This document shows positions 46,702-55,715 of a stretch of 64,000 bases of DNA, in pieces. Origin of the DNA: Ahrensia marina (GTDB lineage Bacteria > Pseudomonadota > Alphaproteobacteria > Rhizobiales > Rhizobiaceae); the NCBI RefSeq assembly GCF_001293565.1, contig NZ_JXMU01000005.1, forward strand, positions 62,001-126,000, read 5' to 3'. Made by a program: the position numbers and the translations under genes. The notes under the pieces are model-generated. The model searched no databases. It was given only the letters and a program-made list of their open reading frames with translations, and had not been told where the DNA came from. Positions within the stretch are counted from its first letter, which is position 1, and each line of letters begins with the position of its first letter.

Positions 46702-47466
46702 ATGAAACTGATCAACGTTGATGATATTGAAATTGCGACGAACCACATCAACGGCCAGCGTTCTTCCGGGCTAATGTGGCTTGGCGGTTACCGTTCGGAC
46801 ATGGAAGGCACCAAGGCTATTGAGCTTGAAACCTATGCAAAAGACCGCGGACTTTCCTGCACACGCCATGATTATTCCGGCCACGGGCAATCAGGCGGCG
46901 AGTTTATTGAAGGCACCATTTCAAAGTGGCTGCAACAATCACTTGGTGTCTTTGAGCGGCTGACATCCGGTCCGCAAATTCTTGTTGGGTCATCAATGGG
47001 CGCGTGGATTGCTATCAGAATGGTGCAGGAACTAGCTAAAAAGGGGCAGAGCGATCGGATTGCCGGGCTATTATTGCTCGCGCCTGCGCCTGATTTTACA
47101 GTAGAACTGATGGAGCCGCAGCTTAGTGATGCGCAAAAAAGTGATCTGGCGACAAAGGGCTTTTATGAAGAGCCGACACCTTATGGCCCGGATCCTAATG
47201 TCTTTACCAAAGCACTTTTTGACGATGGCCGCGCCAACCGCGTGATGGGCAGTACGATTGACACGCATTGTCCGGTTCACATTATTCAAGGCAAGCAGGA
47301 TCCCGATGTGCCATGGCAACACGCTCAGCGCCTTTATGAACTGATGTCAAAAGACGATGCTTCCATCACATATATTGCTGACGGGGACCACAGACTTTCA
47401 CGCACACAGGATATTGCACTGATGAAAAATGTGCTCGACGACATGATTTTACAGATCGGTATGTAA
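46702..47466 (+). CDS. Alpha/beta hydrolase
   Basis: A 254-residue serine hydrolase. ILVGSSMGAWIAIRM is the nucleophile elbow (GxSxG with Ser), LLAPAPDFT lies close after, and a late His in DGDHRLSR may complete the triad with Asp in KQDPDVPW. Substrate unknown. ATG 46702 follows AAAAGG (46685-46690); GTG 46690 is a less likely start. The stop TAA is followed at once by the GTG of the BenE transporter, so they form an operon. Confidence 0.9.
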   Translation: MKLINVDDIEIATNHINGQRSSGLMWLGGYRSDMEGTKAIELETYAKDRGLSCTRHDYSGHGQSGGEFIEGTISKWLQQSLGVFERLTSGPQILVGSSMGAWIAIRMVQELAKKGQSDRIAGLLLLAPAPDFTVELMEPQLSDAQKSDLATKGFYEEPTPYGPDPNVFTKALFDDGRANRVMGSTIDTHCPVHIIQGKQDPDVPWQHAQRLYELMSKDDASITYIADGDHRLSRTQDIALMKNVLDDMILQIGM

Positions 47467-48612
47467 GTGCAGCTCAAATTTTCATCTTTCTCGGCAGCGG
47501 TTGTTGCTTCAATCATCGGTTTTGGCGGCACAGTCGCACTTGTGTTGGCGGCTGCTATCGCCCTTGATGCCACGCCATCGCAGACAGCAAGCTGGGTGAC
47601 AGCGATTAGTCTGGCAATCGCGCTGGAATCATTGTTTTTAAGCTGGCGTTACAAAATGCCCATTGTCACTGCATGGTCAGCGGCCGGGTTGGCTTTGGTT
47701 GGCGCCAGTACCGGCTTTGATATGTCTCAAGGTGTGGGTGCGTTCATTATTACAGGGGCCATGCTGGTTATTACGGGTCTCTTCAGACCTATTTCCAAGC
47801 TTGTAGAGAGCATCCCGTCAGGCCTTTCGGCGGGAATGTTAGCCGGAGTCATGTTGCCATTTGTTCTTGAGGGCGCCCGTGCGGCAAATTTAAACCCACA
47901 GCTCGTGCTGCCGCTTGCCATTCTCTTTTTTATGATACGCGCATGGAATCCGTCCCTTGCTGTTGTTGCCGTACTGGCCGCCGGTATCGGATGGTCATTT
48001 TATTCAGGACAAACGACAGGCACATTCAACCTTGAATTTTCAACCATTGAACTGGTGATGCCTTCCTTTACGATTCCGGCATTCTTCGGGCTGGCACTGC
48101 CGCTTTATCTGGTCACGATGGCATCGCAAAATTTACCGGGCCTGGCTGTTTTGCGTGCCAGCGGTTATAATCCGCCGGTGGGTCAACCGATTGCTTTGAC
48201 CGGCTTGGTTTCCATCATCAGCGCACCCTTTGGTGCCAGCACAACCAATCTGTCAGCCATTACCGCCGCCATATGTACCGGCGAAGAAAGCCATCCTGAT
48301 CCGGCTGAGCGGTGGCAGGTCGGCATCTGGTATTTTGCCTGCTATTTCCTGATTGCATTGTTCGGCGCATCGCTGGTTACACTAATTACCATCATGCCTG
48401 CTGCGCTCGTTATGCTGGCAACCGGCCTTGCCTTGCTGGCGCCACTGGCCAATGCGCTGATGATTGCAATGAGTCATGATAAGGAGCGTATTGCCGCCAT
48501 GACCACGTTTGCTGTCACAGCATCAGGCATTTCATTTATTGGTGTGGGCGCGGCATTTTGGGGGCTTGTGGCCGGTTTGTTTGCTTATTTCATGCTGGGT
48601 CTAAAGCGTTGA
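47467..48612 (+). CDS. BenE family benzoate/H+ symporter-like transporter
   Basis: A 381-residue inner-membrane protein of about twelve helices. Helices from about residue 8 to 375 and stretches such as PSGLSAGMLAGVMLPFVLEGARA, GLALPLYLVTMASQNLPGLAVLRASGYNPPVGQPIALTGLVSIISAPFGASTTNLSAITAAICTGEE match the BenE family. Substrate is likely an aromatic acid, but no aromatic-catabolism genes are nearby. It starts at GTG 47467 immediately after the hydrolase stop. Confidence 0.9.
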   Translation: MQLKFSSFSAAVVASIIGFGGTVALVLAAAIALDATPSQTASWVTAISLAIALESLFLSWRYKMPIVTAWSAAGLALVGASTGFDMSQGVGAFIITGAMLVITGLFRPISKLVESIPSGLSAGMLAGVMLPFVLEGARAANLNPQLVLPLAILFFMIRAWNPSLAVVAVLAAGIGWSFYSGQTTGTFNLEFSTIELVMPSFTIPAFFGLALPLYLVTMASQNLPGLAVLRASGYNPPVGQPIALTGLVSIISAPFGASTTNLSAITAAICTGEESHPDPAERWQVGIWYFACYFLIALFGASLVTLITIMPAALVMLATGLALLAPLANALMIAMSHDKERIAAMTTFAVTASGISFIGVGAAFWGLVAGLFAYFMLGLKR

Positions 48613-48736
48613 AATAACGTTGTTCTGTCTAGGGATGTGACGATTTTTGTCAAAATTTCTTGAATTATGGAACTGAAATTCCCATTTCAAAATCAAGGCA
48701 GCAATCGGTGCTGCTACATTTTCTAAGGGATGATTT

Positions 48737-49165
48737 ATGACACAGTCTGCACTTATTCGCCCGGCATGGACGCCTGCGACAATCGCATTGATGGTCCTTG
48801 GCTTTATGGTGTTCTGGCCACTGGGTTTGGCGATGCTCGCCTATATTATTTACGGAGAACGTTTGGACACGTTCAAACGTGATATCAACAAAAGCACTGA
48901 CAATTTTGCCGCACAATTTCGCAGCAAAACTGGCGCTGCGCGCACCGGTAATGTCGCCTTTGACGATTGGCGCGACAGCGAACTTGAACGTTTGCATGAA
49001 GAGCGCATGAAACTTGATGAAATGCGTGCGGAATTCGACGAATATTCACGCGAACTACGCCGTGCAAAAGACCAAGAAGAGTTTGACCGCTTCATGGCCA
49101 AACGCGACAGCGACAAACCGTCGAAAAAAGGTAAATCCGTGCCGCGTATTAAAGACGAAGATTAA
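48737..49165 (+). CDS. DUF2852 family protein
   Basis: A 142-residue protein with an N-terminal membrane helix pair (PATIALMVLGFMVFWPLGLAMLAYIIYG, about 10-42) and a charged helical tail (about 60-142: ELERLHEERMKLDEMRAEFDEYSRELRRAKDQEEFDRFMAKR). This fits DUF2852 of alphaproteobacteria; function unknown. It ends in front of a strong terminator. Confidence 0.92.
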   Translation: MTQSALIRPAWTPATIALMVLGFMVFWPLGLAMLAYIIYGERLDTFKRDINKSTDNFAAQFRSKTGAARTGNVAFDDWRDSELERLHEERMKLDEMRAEFDEYSRELRRAKDQEEFDRFMAKRDSDKPSKKGKSVPRIKDED

Positions 49166-49208
49166 CTGAGTGCAAGAGCGTTTCCTCCCCCTAGCGCTCT
49201 ATTCAGTA

Positions 49209-49243
49209 AGCGCCGAACCTGCGAATGGTTCGGCGCTTTTTTT
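49209..49243 (+). terminator. Rho-independent terminator after the DUF2852 gene
   Basis: AGCGCCGAACC / GGTTCGGCGCT is a perfect 11-bp stem with a TGCGAAT loop, followed by seven T residues (49237-49243). It is the strongest terminator in the window. Confidence 0.93.
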
Positions 49244-49278
49244 GAGTGATAATTCAGAGAATCAGCTATTATCAGACA

Positions 49279-50025
49279 ATGTTGAAATTATTGAGAAACC
49301 GGCAAGATAAGCCATCCGTCGAAAAGCGTGTGTTTGAAGTCGCTGGCCGGTCTCTACCCTTGACCATTTCTGAAAATATCCGCGCCAAACGCCTGACACT
49401 GCGCATTGCACCGGGCGGACGCGGGCTCAAGCTTACTGTACCGCCAAAACTTCCCACCCGCGAGGTCGATGCGTTTCTGGAAAGAAACCGCGGCTGGCTA
49501 ATCTCGAAACTCGATCTTGTTCCGGATCAACCCAAAGTACGGGCAGGCATAAAAATCCCGATTCAGGGCGTCAATCACCTAGTGGTCCGTCAAGACGGGC
49601 GCGGTGTGACACATATCAAGATAAATGAAACAGAAGAACCGCAACTGGTTGTCTTTGGTGATGAAAAATTCGTTGCACGCCGTGTATCGGACTTCTTGAA
49701 GAAGGAAGCAAAACGCGAAATTGAAGCGCTGGTTGCCCATCACACCAAAACTGTCGGCCGCAAAGCCAAATCCATCACCTTCCGTGACACAATCAGCCGT
49801 TGGGGGTCGTGTACCTCGGATGGAAAACTGTCTTTTTCCTGGCGTATCATGATGGCCCCTCCCAGCGTGATCAATTATCTGGTTGCGCATGAAGTGGCGC
49901 ATCTTCAGGAAATGAACCACTCTGCGCGGTTCTGGGCGCTATGTACGTCGCTATGTCCAGATACGGATAAATGCAAATCCTGGCTCAAACGCAATGGCAA
50001 CAAATTGCAGGCGATTGAGTTTTAG
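49279..50025 (+). CDS. YgjP-like zinc metallopeptidase (DUF45)
   Basis: A 248-residue protein of the YgjP/DUF45 (M48-related) type. VAHEVAHLQEMNHSARFWAL has the HExxH zinc motif, and SITFRDTISRWGSCTSDGKLSFSWRIMMAPPSVINYLVAHE is the conserved block in front. Cytoplasmic peptidase-like; substrate unknown. I took ATG 49279; GTG 49246 upstream adds 11 unconserved residues. Confidence 0.93.
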   Translation: MLKLLRNRQDKPSVEKRVFEVAGRSLPLTISENIRAKRLTLRIAPGGRGLKLTVPPKLPTREVDAFLERNRGWLISKLDLVPDQPKVRAGIKIPIQGVNHLVVRQDGRGVTHIKINETEEPQLVVFGDEKFVARRVSDFLKKEAKREIEALVAHHTKTVGRKAKSITFRDTISRWGSCTSDGKLSFSWRIMMAPPSVINYLVAHEVAHLQEMNHSARFWALCTSLCPDTDKCKSWLKRNGNKLQAIEF

Positions 50026-50126
50026 CGTCATTCAAACGCGTATAGCTGCACATCCGCGATGCACTTTTTGCGCCGTTCGCTGAATGCCCTCTCGACTCTG
50101 CGTAAACTCCACTATATCCGGTAACA

Positions 50127-50786
50127 ATGGATATTAAAATCTGCGGCCTTTCAACAATAGAAACCACCGATGCAGTTATTGCAGGCGGGGCGAGCCATGT
50201 CGGCTTTATTTTTTTTGAAAAAAGCCCCCGTCATGTTGCCGTTGAAACAGCGGCAGAACTTGGAGGGCGAGCGCAAGCCAAAGGCTTGAAGTCCGTGGCC
50301 GTTACCGTCAATGCAGATGATGCTTATCTTGACAATATCGTCCATATCATGAAGCCGGATCTGCTACAATTGCACGGGTCGGAAAGCCCTGAACGGGTTA
50401 CGAAAGTAAAGCAACGCTACGGCTTACCCGTCATGAAAGCCTTTTCCATATCAACACAGGATGATCTGGCAAAAATTACGCCCTATATCGGTGTTGCAGA
50501 CAGATTGCTTTTCGACGCCAAAGCACCCAAAAATTCCGAGCTTCCGGGCGGTAATGGTGTCAGCTTTGACTGGACACTACTCAAGGGCCTTGACCCATCG
50601 GTTGATTACATGCTTTCGGGTGGTCTAAATGCCGGCAATGTCGGTGATGCCATTGCCCATTCAAGCCCGTCAGGCCTTGATGTATCGTCCGGTGTTGAAA
50701 GTGAACCGGGCGTGAAAAGCACTATTTTAATCGCATCGTTTTTCGAGGCAATCGCAAACGCGAAAAAGAGAGAGAGCAATGACTAA
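50127..50786 (+). CDS. trpF: Phosphoribosylanthranilate isomerase
   Basis: TrpF isomerises phosphoribosylanthranilate in tryptophan synthesis. The 219-residue TIM barrel has [15 protein letters not shown] (catalytic Cys6), [22 protein letters not shown] (catalytic Asp), [22 protein letters not shown] and [10 protein letters not shown]. Its end overlaps trpB by 8 bases. The operon continues trpB-trpA-accD-folC; trpC, trpD and trpE are not nearby. Confidence 0.97.
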   Translation: MDIKICGLSTIETTDAVIAGGASHVGFIFFEKSPRHVAVETAAELGGRAQAKGLKSVAVTVNADDAYLDNIVHIMKPDLLQLHGSESPERVTKVKQRYGLPVMKAFSISTQDDLAKITPYIGVADRLLFDAKAPKNSELPGGNGVSFDWTLLKGLDPSVDYMLSGGLNAGNVGDAIAHSSPSGLDVSSGVESEPGVKSTILIASFFEAIANAKKRESND

Positions 50787-51999
50787 GCCAGTGGAGCCTA
50801 ATTCATTTCGCACCGGCCCTGATGATCAAGGTATGTTCGGTATTTTTGGCGGCCGGTTTGTCGCTGAAACATTAATGCCTCTCATTCTTGAATTAGACGA
50901 AGAGTGGCAGAAGGCAAAAACTGATCCAGAGTTTCAGGCCGAGCTTGAGCATTTGAACAAGCATTACACCGGACGCCCGTCGCCGATGTATTTTGCCGAA
51001 CGCCTGACTGAGCATCTTGGCGGCGCTAAAATTTACTTCAAGCGCGATGAGCTTAATCACACCGGCTCGCACAAGATCAATAATTGTCTCGGCCAAATTT
51101 TGCTCGCAAAACGTATGGGCAAAACCCGCATTATCGCTGAGACCGGTGCCGGCCAGCACGGCGTGGCGTCAGCCACTGTCGCGGCACGGTTTGGCTTGCC
51201 TTGCCATGTTTATATGGGAGCCAAGGATATTGACCGTCAGGCGCCCAATGTTTTCCGCATGAAACTGCTCGGCGCAGACATTACGGGCGTTTCGGCAGGC
51301 AATGGCACACTGAAAGACGCGATGAATGAAGCGCTTCGTGATTGGGTCACAAATGTTGAGACAACCTATTATCTGATCGGTACAGCTGCCGGTCCTCATC
51401 CATATCCGGAAATGGTACGCGAATTCCAATCCGTAATCGGTAATGAGGCGCGTGAACAAATGATGGAGCTTGAAGGCCGTTTGCCGGATATGATCTGTGC
51501 GGCTGTCGGCGGCGGATCAAACGCTATCGGGCTTTTCCACCCGTTCCTTGACGATAAGGATGTTGAAATTGTCGGCGTGGAAGCCGGCGGTAAGGGCCTT
51601 GACGGGGACGAGCATTGCGCCTCCCTGTCGGCAGGTTCGCCCGGTGTTTTACACGGCAACCGGACATATTTATTACAAGATTCCGACGGCCAGATCGATG
51701 AAGGTCACTCAATATCGGCGGGACTTGATTATCCGGGTATTGGCCCTGAACATTCATGGCTAAAAGATTCCGGCCGTGTGAACTATGTGCCGATTATGGA
51801 TACGGAGGCTCTGGAAGCATTTCAACTTCTTTGTAAAGTTGAAGGCATTATTCCGGCGCTGGAGCCGAGCCATGCATTGGCTGAAATTATCAAACGGGCA
51901 CCGAAAATGCGTAAAGACCAGATTATTGTCATGAACCTATGCGGGCGCGGTGACAAAGATGTCTTTACCGTCGGCAAGGCATTGGGTGTGGAGCTTTAA
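50779..51999 (+). CDS. trpB: Tryptophan synthase beta subunit
   Basis: The beta chain joins indole and serine using pyridoxal phosphate. The 406-residue protein has [22 protein letters not shown] (PLP lysine Lys99), [26 protein letters not shown] (phosphate-binding loop) and the C-terminal NLCGRGDKD. It ends directly in front of trpA. Confidence 0.98.
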   Translation: MTKPVEPNSFRTGPDDQGMFGIFGGRFVAETLMPLILELDEEWQKAKTDPEFQAELEHLNKHYTGRPSPMYFAERLTEHLGGAKIYFKRDELNHTGSHKINNCLGQILLAKRMGKTRIIAETGAGQHGVASATVAARFGLPCHVYMGAKDIDRQAPNVFRMKLLGADITGVSAGNGTLKDAMNEALRDWVTNVETTYYLIGTAAGPHPYPEMVREFQSVIGNEAREQMMELEGRLPDMICAAVGGGSNAIGLFHPFLDDKDVEIVGVEAGGKGLDGDEHCASLSAGSPGVLHGNRTYLLQDSDGQIDEGHSISAGLDYPGIGPEHSWLKDSGRVNYVPIMDTEALEAFQLLCKVEGIIPALEPSHALAEIIKRAPKMRKDQIIVMNLCGRGDKDVFTVGKALGVEL

Positions 52000-52839
52000 A
52001 TGAGTAAACGTTTCGACACATTATTTAGCCGGTTAAAAGACGAAAACCGTCCGGCGCTTGTTACTTACTTTATGGGCGGCGACCCTGATTTTGATACGTC
52101 ACTTGCGATCATGAAATCACTACCAAAAGCAGGCTCCGACATCATCGAGCTTGGCATGCCGTTTTCAGATCCGATGGCTGACGGCCCTGCCATTCAGGCT
52201 GCCGGTCTTCGCGCTTTGCAAGGCGGACAAAATCTGACCAAGACAATAAGCATGGCCCGCAAATTTCGCGACGAAAATCAGGATACGCCTATCGTTCTGA
52301 TGGGCTACTATAATCCGATCTATATTTATGGTGTTGACCGCTTTTTGAACGATGCCAAAGCAGCCGGCATTGATGGCCTGATCATTGTTGATCTGCCGCC
52401 GGAAATGGATGAAGAACTTTGCCTTCCCGCGCTTGATAATGGAATAAGCTTTATTCGTCTGGCAACGCCGACCACCGATGACAAGCGCCTACCGAAAGTT
52501 TTGGAAAACACCTCCGGTTTCGTCTATTACGTTTCAATGAACGGCATTACCGGTGGCGCCATTGCTTCCACACAAGCAGTTGGTGAGGCTGTCGCACGCA
52601 TCAAAAATCACACTCCTTTGCCGGTTTGTGTCGGTTTCGGTGTCAAAACAGCCGAGCAGGCGCGGATCATCGGACGTGATGCGGACGGTGTGGTTGTTGG
52701 AACGGCGATTGTTAAAGCCGTAGAAAACACATTGGATAAAAATGGCGAAGCGACAAAAGATACTGTCGATGCCGTCGCAACGCTTGTACGAGGTCTGGCA
52801 CAAGGTTGTGCTTCGGCGCGACTTGAAGCTGCGGAATAA
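52000..52839 (+). CDS. trpA: Tryptophan synthase alpha subunit
   Basis: The alpha chain splits indole-glycerol phosphate to indole and GAP. The 279-residue barrel has [30 protein letters not shown] (catalytic Glu50 and Asp61), [19 protein letters not shown] and SMNGITGG. Its ATG abuts the trpB stop. Confidence 0.98.
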   Translation: MSKRFDTLFSRLKDENRPALVTYFMGGDPDFDTSLAIMKSLPKAGSDIIELGMPFSDPMADGPAIQAAGLRALQGGQNLTKTISMARKFRDENQDTPIVLMGYYNPIYIYGVDRFLNDAKAAGIDGLIIVDLPPEMDEELCLPALDNGISFIRLATPTTDDKRLPKVLENTSGFVYYVSMNGITGGAIASTQAVGEAVARIKNHTPLPVCVGFGVKTAEQARIIGRDADGVVVGTAIVKAVENTLDKNGEATKDTVDAVATLVRGLAQGCASARLEAAE

Positions 52840-52901
52840 AAAAGCCACATACACGATCTAAACTGATCGCGAATATGTGCTGAACTGAAGAGAGATAGTC
52901 C

Positions 52902-53876
52902 ATGAACTGGATCACAAACTATGTGCGCCCCCGTCTTAACGATATGTTGGGTCGGCGCGATTCACCGGAAAACCTTTGGATAAAATGTCCTGAGTCCGGT
53001 GAAATGGTGTTTCACCGTGATGTGGAAGAAAACCAGTTTGTGATACCTAATTCCGGCTATCACATGAAAATTTCTGCCAAAGTGCGCATGAAACATTTTT
53101 ATGATGACGGTGAATTCGAAATTCTGGAAAATCCGCAAGTCCCACAGGACCCGCTGAAGTTTCGCGATCAAAAGCGGTATGTTGACCGCTTGAAAGAAAA
53201 CAAAGCTAAAACGAACCTTGAAGACTCTATCATTAATGCCACCGGTAAACTGGAAGGCATGGAGGTCGTGACCACACTTCACGACTTTACATTTATGGGC
53301 GGATCGCTCGGCATGGCTGCCGGTGATGCGATTATCAAAGGTTTTGAAACTGCGATTGAGAAAAACTGCCCGTTGATTTTGTTTGCGGCATCCGGCGGTG
53401 CGCGTATGCAGGAGGGTATTTTGTCCCTGATGCAATTGCCGCGCACAACCGTTGCGGTTGAGATGCTTAAAGAAGCGGGCCTGCCTTATATTGTTGTTTT
53501 GACCAATCCGACAACAGGCGGTGTGTCAGCATCCTACGCTATGCTCGGCGATGTCCATATTGCCGAACCCGGCTCCGTTATCGGCTTTGCCGGTGCGCGC
53601 GTGATCGAGCAAACCATCCGCGAAAAATTGCCTGAAGGTTTCCAGACTGCCGAATATCTATTGGAGCACGGCATGGTTGATATGGTTGTACCGCGCCAAG
53701 AACTGCGTCCGACGATTGCGCGTCTGTTGCGCCTCTTCACGAAAGCCCCGCTGCCTGCAACATCTGAATCGCCTTCTGACGATAGCGTCGATATTTCTGA
53801 CGATGCCGATAGTGCAAACACGGAAGACAAGACAGCAGAGACAAAAAGCGATTCAGACAAACCTGCGGAAGGCTAA
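52902..53876 (+). CDS. accD: Acetyl-CoA carboxylase carboxyltransferase subunit beta
   Basis: AccD forms the beta part of the carboxyltransferase that makes malonyl-CoA for fatty acid synthesis. The 324-residue protein has [63 protein letters not shown] and a crotonase core. The N-terminal zinc ribbon is degenerate: Cys29 remains, but the other three positions are Ser32, Ile48 and Ser51. I recall the same change in rhizobial AccD. The C-terminal tail (about 285-324) is Ser/Asp-rich and low complexity. It follows trpA by 62 bp and precedes folC by 30. Confidence 0.97.
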   Translation: MNWITNYVRPRLNDMLGRRDSPENLWIKCPESGEMVFHRDVEENQFVIPNSGYHMKISAKVRMKHFYDDGEFEILENPQVPQDPLKFRDQKRYVDRLKENKAKTNLEDSIINATGKLEGMEVVTTLHDFTFMGGSLGMAAGDAIIKGFETAIEKNCPLILFAASGGARMQEGILSLMQLPRTTVAVEMLKEAGLPYIVVLTNPTTGGVSASYAMLGDVHIAEPGSVIGFAGARVIEQTIREKLPEGFQTAEYLLEHGMVDMVVPRQELRPTIARLLRLFTKAPLPATSESPSDDSVDISDDADSANTEDKTAETKSDSDKPAEG

Positions 53877-53906
53877 AGCCGAACCCGCAATAAAGGCGCT
53901 TCAGCC

Positions 53907-55262
53907 ATGACGTCTCACTTCGAAGAACATTCACAGCATTTTGCGGACAGCAATATGGCTGCTGATGAAATAGACAAGCTTATGGCGCTGCACCCCAAAG
54001 GCTTTGATCTGTCTTTAGGGCGGATCAAACGGCTTATGGACCGTCTTGGCAATCCGCAAAAAAATCTGCCGCCTGTCATTCATATTGCCGGCACGAACGG
54101 AAAAGGATCCTGCGCGGCTTTTTGCCGTGCGATTCTGGAAGCACATGGAAAATCGGTGCATGTGCACACCTCACCCCATCTTGTCCGTTGGCATGAGCGT
54201 TACCGCTTAGCCGGCAAACTCGTAGATGATGCGACGCTGACCGATGCTATCAAACGGGTGGCGGCTGCCAATAATGGTGAACATATTACGGTGTTTGAGA
54301 TTCTCACAGCGGTCATGTTTGTGCTGTTTGCCGAACATCCTGCCGATATTGCCATTGTTGAGGTCGGGCTTGGTGGGCGTGCCGACGCGACCAATATAAT
54401 CGAACATCCTGCTGCGACTGTTATCATGCCGATCGGTCTCGATCATGTTGCCTATCTTGGCGATACAATTGAAAAGATCGCCACCGAAAAAGGCGGTATC
54501 ATCAAGAAAAATGTCCCGCTTATTATCGGCGCACAGCCAAACGCAGGTGCGCGCGACACGCTTGAAGACATGGCCTATAGGCTTGATGCGCCGACCAAAA
54601 TTTACGGACAGGATTTTCATGCCTATGAAGAACATGGACGGCTTGTCTTTCAAAGCGATGTTGGGCTTTCAGATTTACCGCTTCCTGCTTTGCCCGGCCG
54701 CCACCAGCTTGCCAATGCCGCCGCTGCCATTATGGCCGTGTGTGCAGCCGGTTTTGCACCTTCGGACAATGAGTTAGAAGCCGCCATGAACGCTGTTTCC
54801 TGGCCTGCCCGAATGCAATCGCTGGCCAGTGGCCCCTTGACTGAACTTGCGCCAAATGCTGCCGAATTCTGGCTGGATGGCGGGCACAATCCTGATGCGG
54901 CAATCGCCTGCGCTGAATATCTGGCCGCGCGCGAAGAGGCCATTGAGCGGCCTATCTATATGATCTGCGGCATGATCAATACAAAAGATGCGGTTGGGTA
55001 TTTCAAGCCATTTAACGGGCTGGTGCGTCAGGTTTTCACAGTGCCCGTACCATCCAGCGATGCAGGAGTGGACCCGGTTATACTTGCAGATCAAGCGCAT
55101 GAAGCCGGCCTGATCGCCGAGGTTAGCGCAAACGTGCAGGAAGCGATCAAGCGCTTGTCTTCACAACTTGACCCTTCAGAACCGGCACCGCGTATTTTGA
55201 TTTGCGGGTCGCTATATCTGGCCGGCGATGTTTTACGCGATAATCTAACGCCGCCTGTCTAA
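53907..55262 (+). CDS. folC: Folylpolyglutamate synthase / dihydrofolate synthase
   Basis: FolC adds glutamate to dihydropteroate and folates. The 451-residue protein has the P-loop IAGTNGKGSCAAFC (60-73), a TSPHLVRWHERYRL (Mg/substrate loop), VEVGLGGRADATNII, MPIGLDHVAYLGDTIEKIATEKGGIIK and PGRHQLANAAAAI in the first domain, and WLDGGHNPDAA in the second. The accD-folC pair follows trpFBA. It ends in front of a shared terminator with trxA. Confidence 0.97.
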   Translation: MTSHFEEHSQHFADSNMAADEIDKLMALHPKGFDLSLGRIKRLMDRLGNPQKNLPPVIHIAGTNGKGSCAAFCRAILEAHGKSVHVHTSPHLVRWHERYRLAGKLVDDATLTDAIKRVAAANNGEHITVFEILTAVMFVLFAEHPADIAIVEVGLGGRADATNIIEHPAATVIMPIGLDHVAYLGDTIEKIATEKGGIIKKNVPLIIGAQPNAGARDTLEDMAYRLDAPTKIYGQDFHAYEEHGRLVFQSDVGLSDLPLPALPGRHQLANAAAAIMAVCAAGFAPSDNELEAAMNAVSWPARMQSLASGPLTELAPNAAEFWLDGGHNPDAAIACAEYLAAREEAIERPIYMICGMINTKDAVGYFKPFNGLVRQVFTVPVPSSDAGVDPVILADQAHEAGLIAEVSANVQEAIKRLSSQLDPSEPAPRILICGSLYLAGDVLRDNLTPPV

Positions 55263-55275
55263 AAACGGCATGAAA

Positions 55276-55301
55276 AAACCGGCACTTTTCAGCGCCGGTT
55301 T
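55276..55301. terminator. Terminator between folC and trxA
   Basis: AAACCGGC / GCCGGTTT is an 8-bp stem with a 10-base loop; A-runs before it give a T-run on the minus strand, so it mainly ends the trxA side. Confidence 0.72.
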
Positions 55302-55321
55302 ATAATTCAGTTTGTTCTGGA

Positions 55322-55645
55322 TTACGCAGCTGCGTTTTTAATCCAGTCTGACAATTTTCCTTTTGGCGATGCGCCGATCATCTGGTCCGCAATTTCGCCG
55401 CCTTTAAACATGTAAAGCGTTGGAATAGAGCGGACGCCATATTGCGCTGCAATTTCCGGATTTTCATCAATATTCAATTTAACGATCTTTACCTGACCGT
55501 CCATTTCTGCCGAAATTTCTTCCAGCGCAGGTGCAATCATCTTACAAGGTCCGCACCATTCGGCCCAGAAGTCTACAACAACAGGAACGTCAGCGCTTAG
55601 AACATCGTTCTGGAAGCTTGCAGTATCAGATTTTACAGTCGCCAT
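55322..55645 (-). CDS. trxA: Thioredoxin
   Basis: A 107-residue thioredoxin, a general disulfide reductant in the cytoplasm. The active site is [13 protein letters not shown] (Cys31 and Cys34). [30 protein letters not shown] holds the cis-Pro. It lies 70 bp downstream of addA on the same strand. Confidence 0.97.
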   Translation of the reverse strand: MATVKSDTASFQNDVLSADVPVVVDFWAEWCGPCKMIAPALEEISAEMDGQVKIVKLNIDENPEIAAQYGVRSIPTLYMFKGGEIADQMIGASPKGKLSDWIKNAAA

Positions 55646-55715
55646 GGATTTTCTCCGAGTTGATTCTTGGTCTGCAATGTGGGCGCTATTGAATTGAGAT
55701 TCAAGTTATTCGTTC

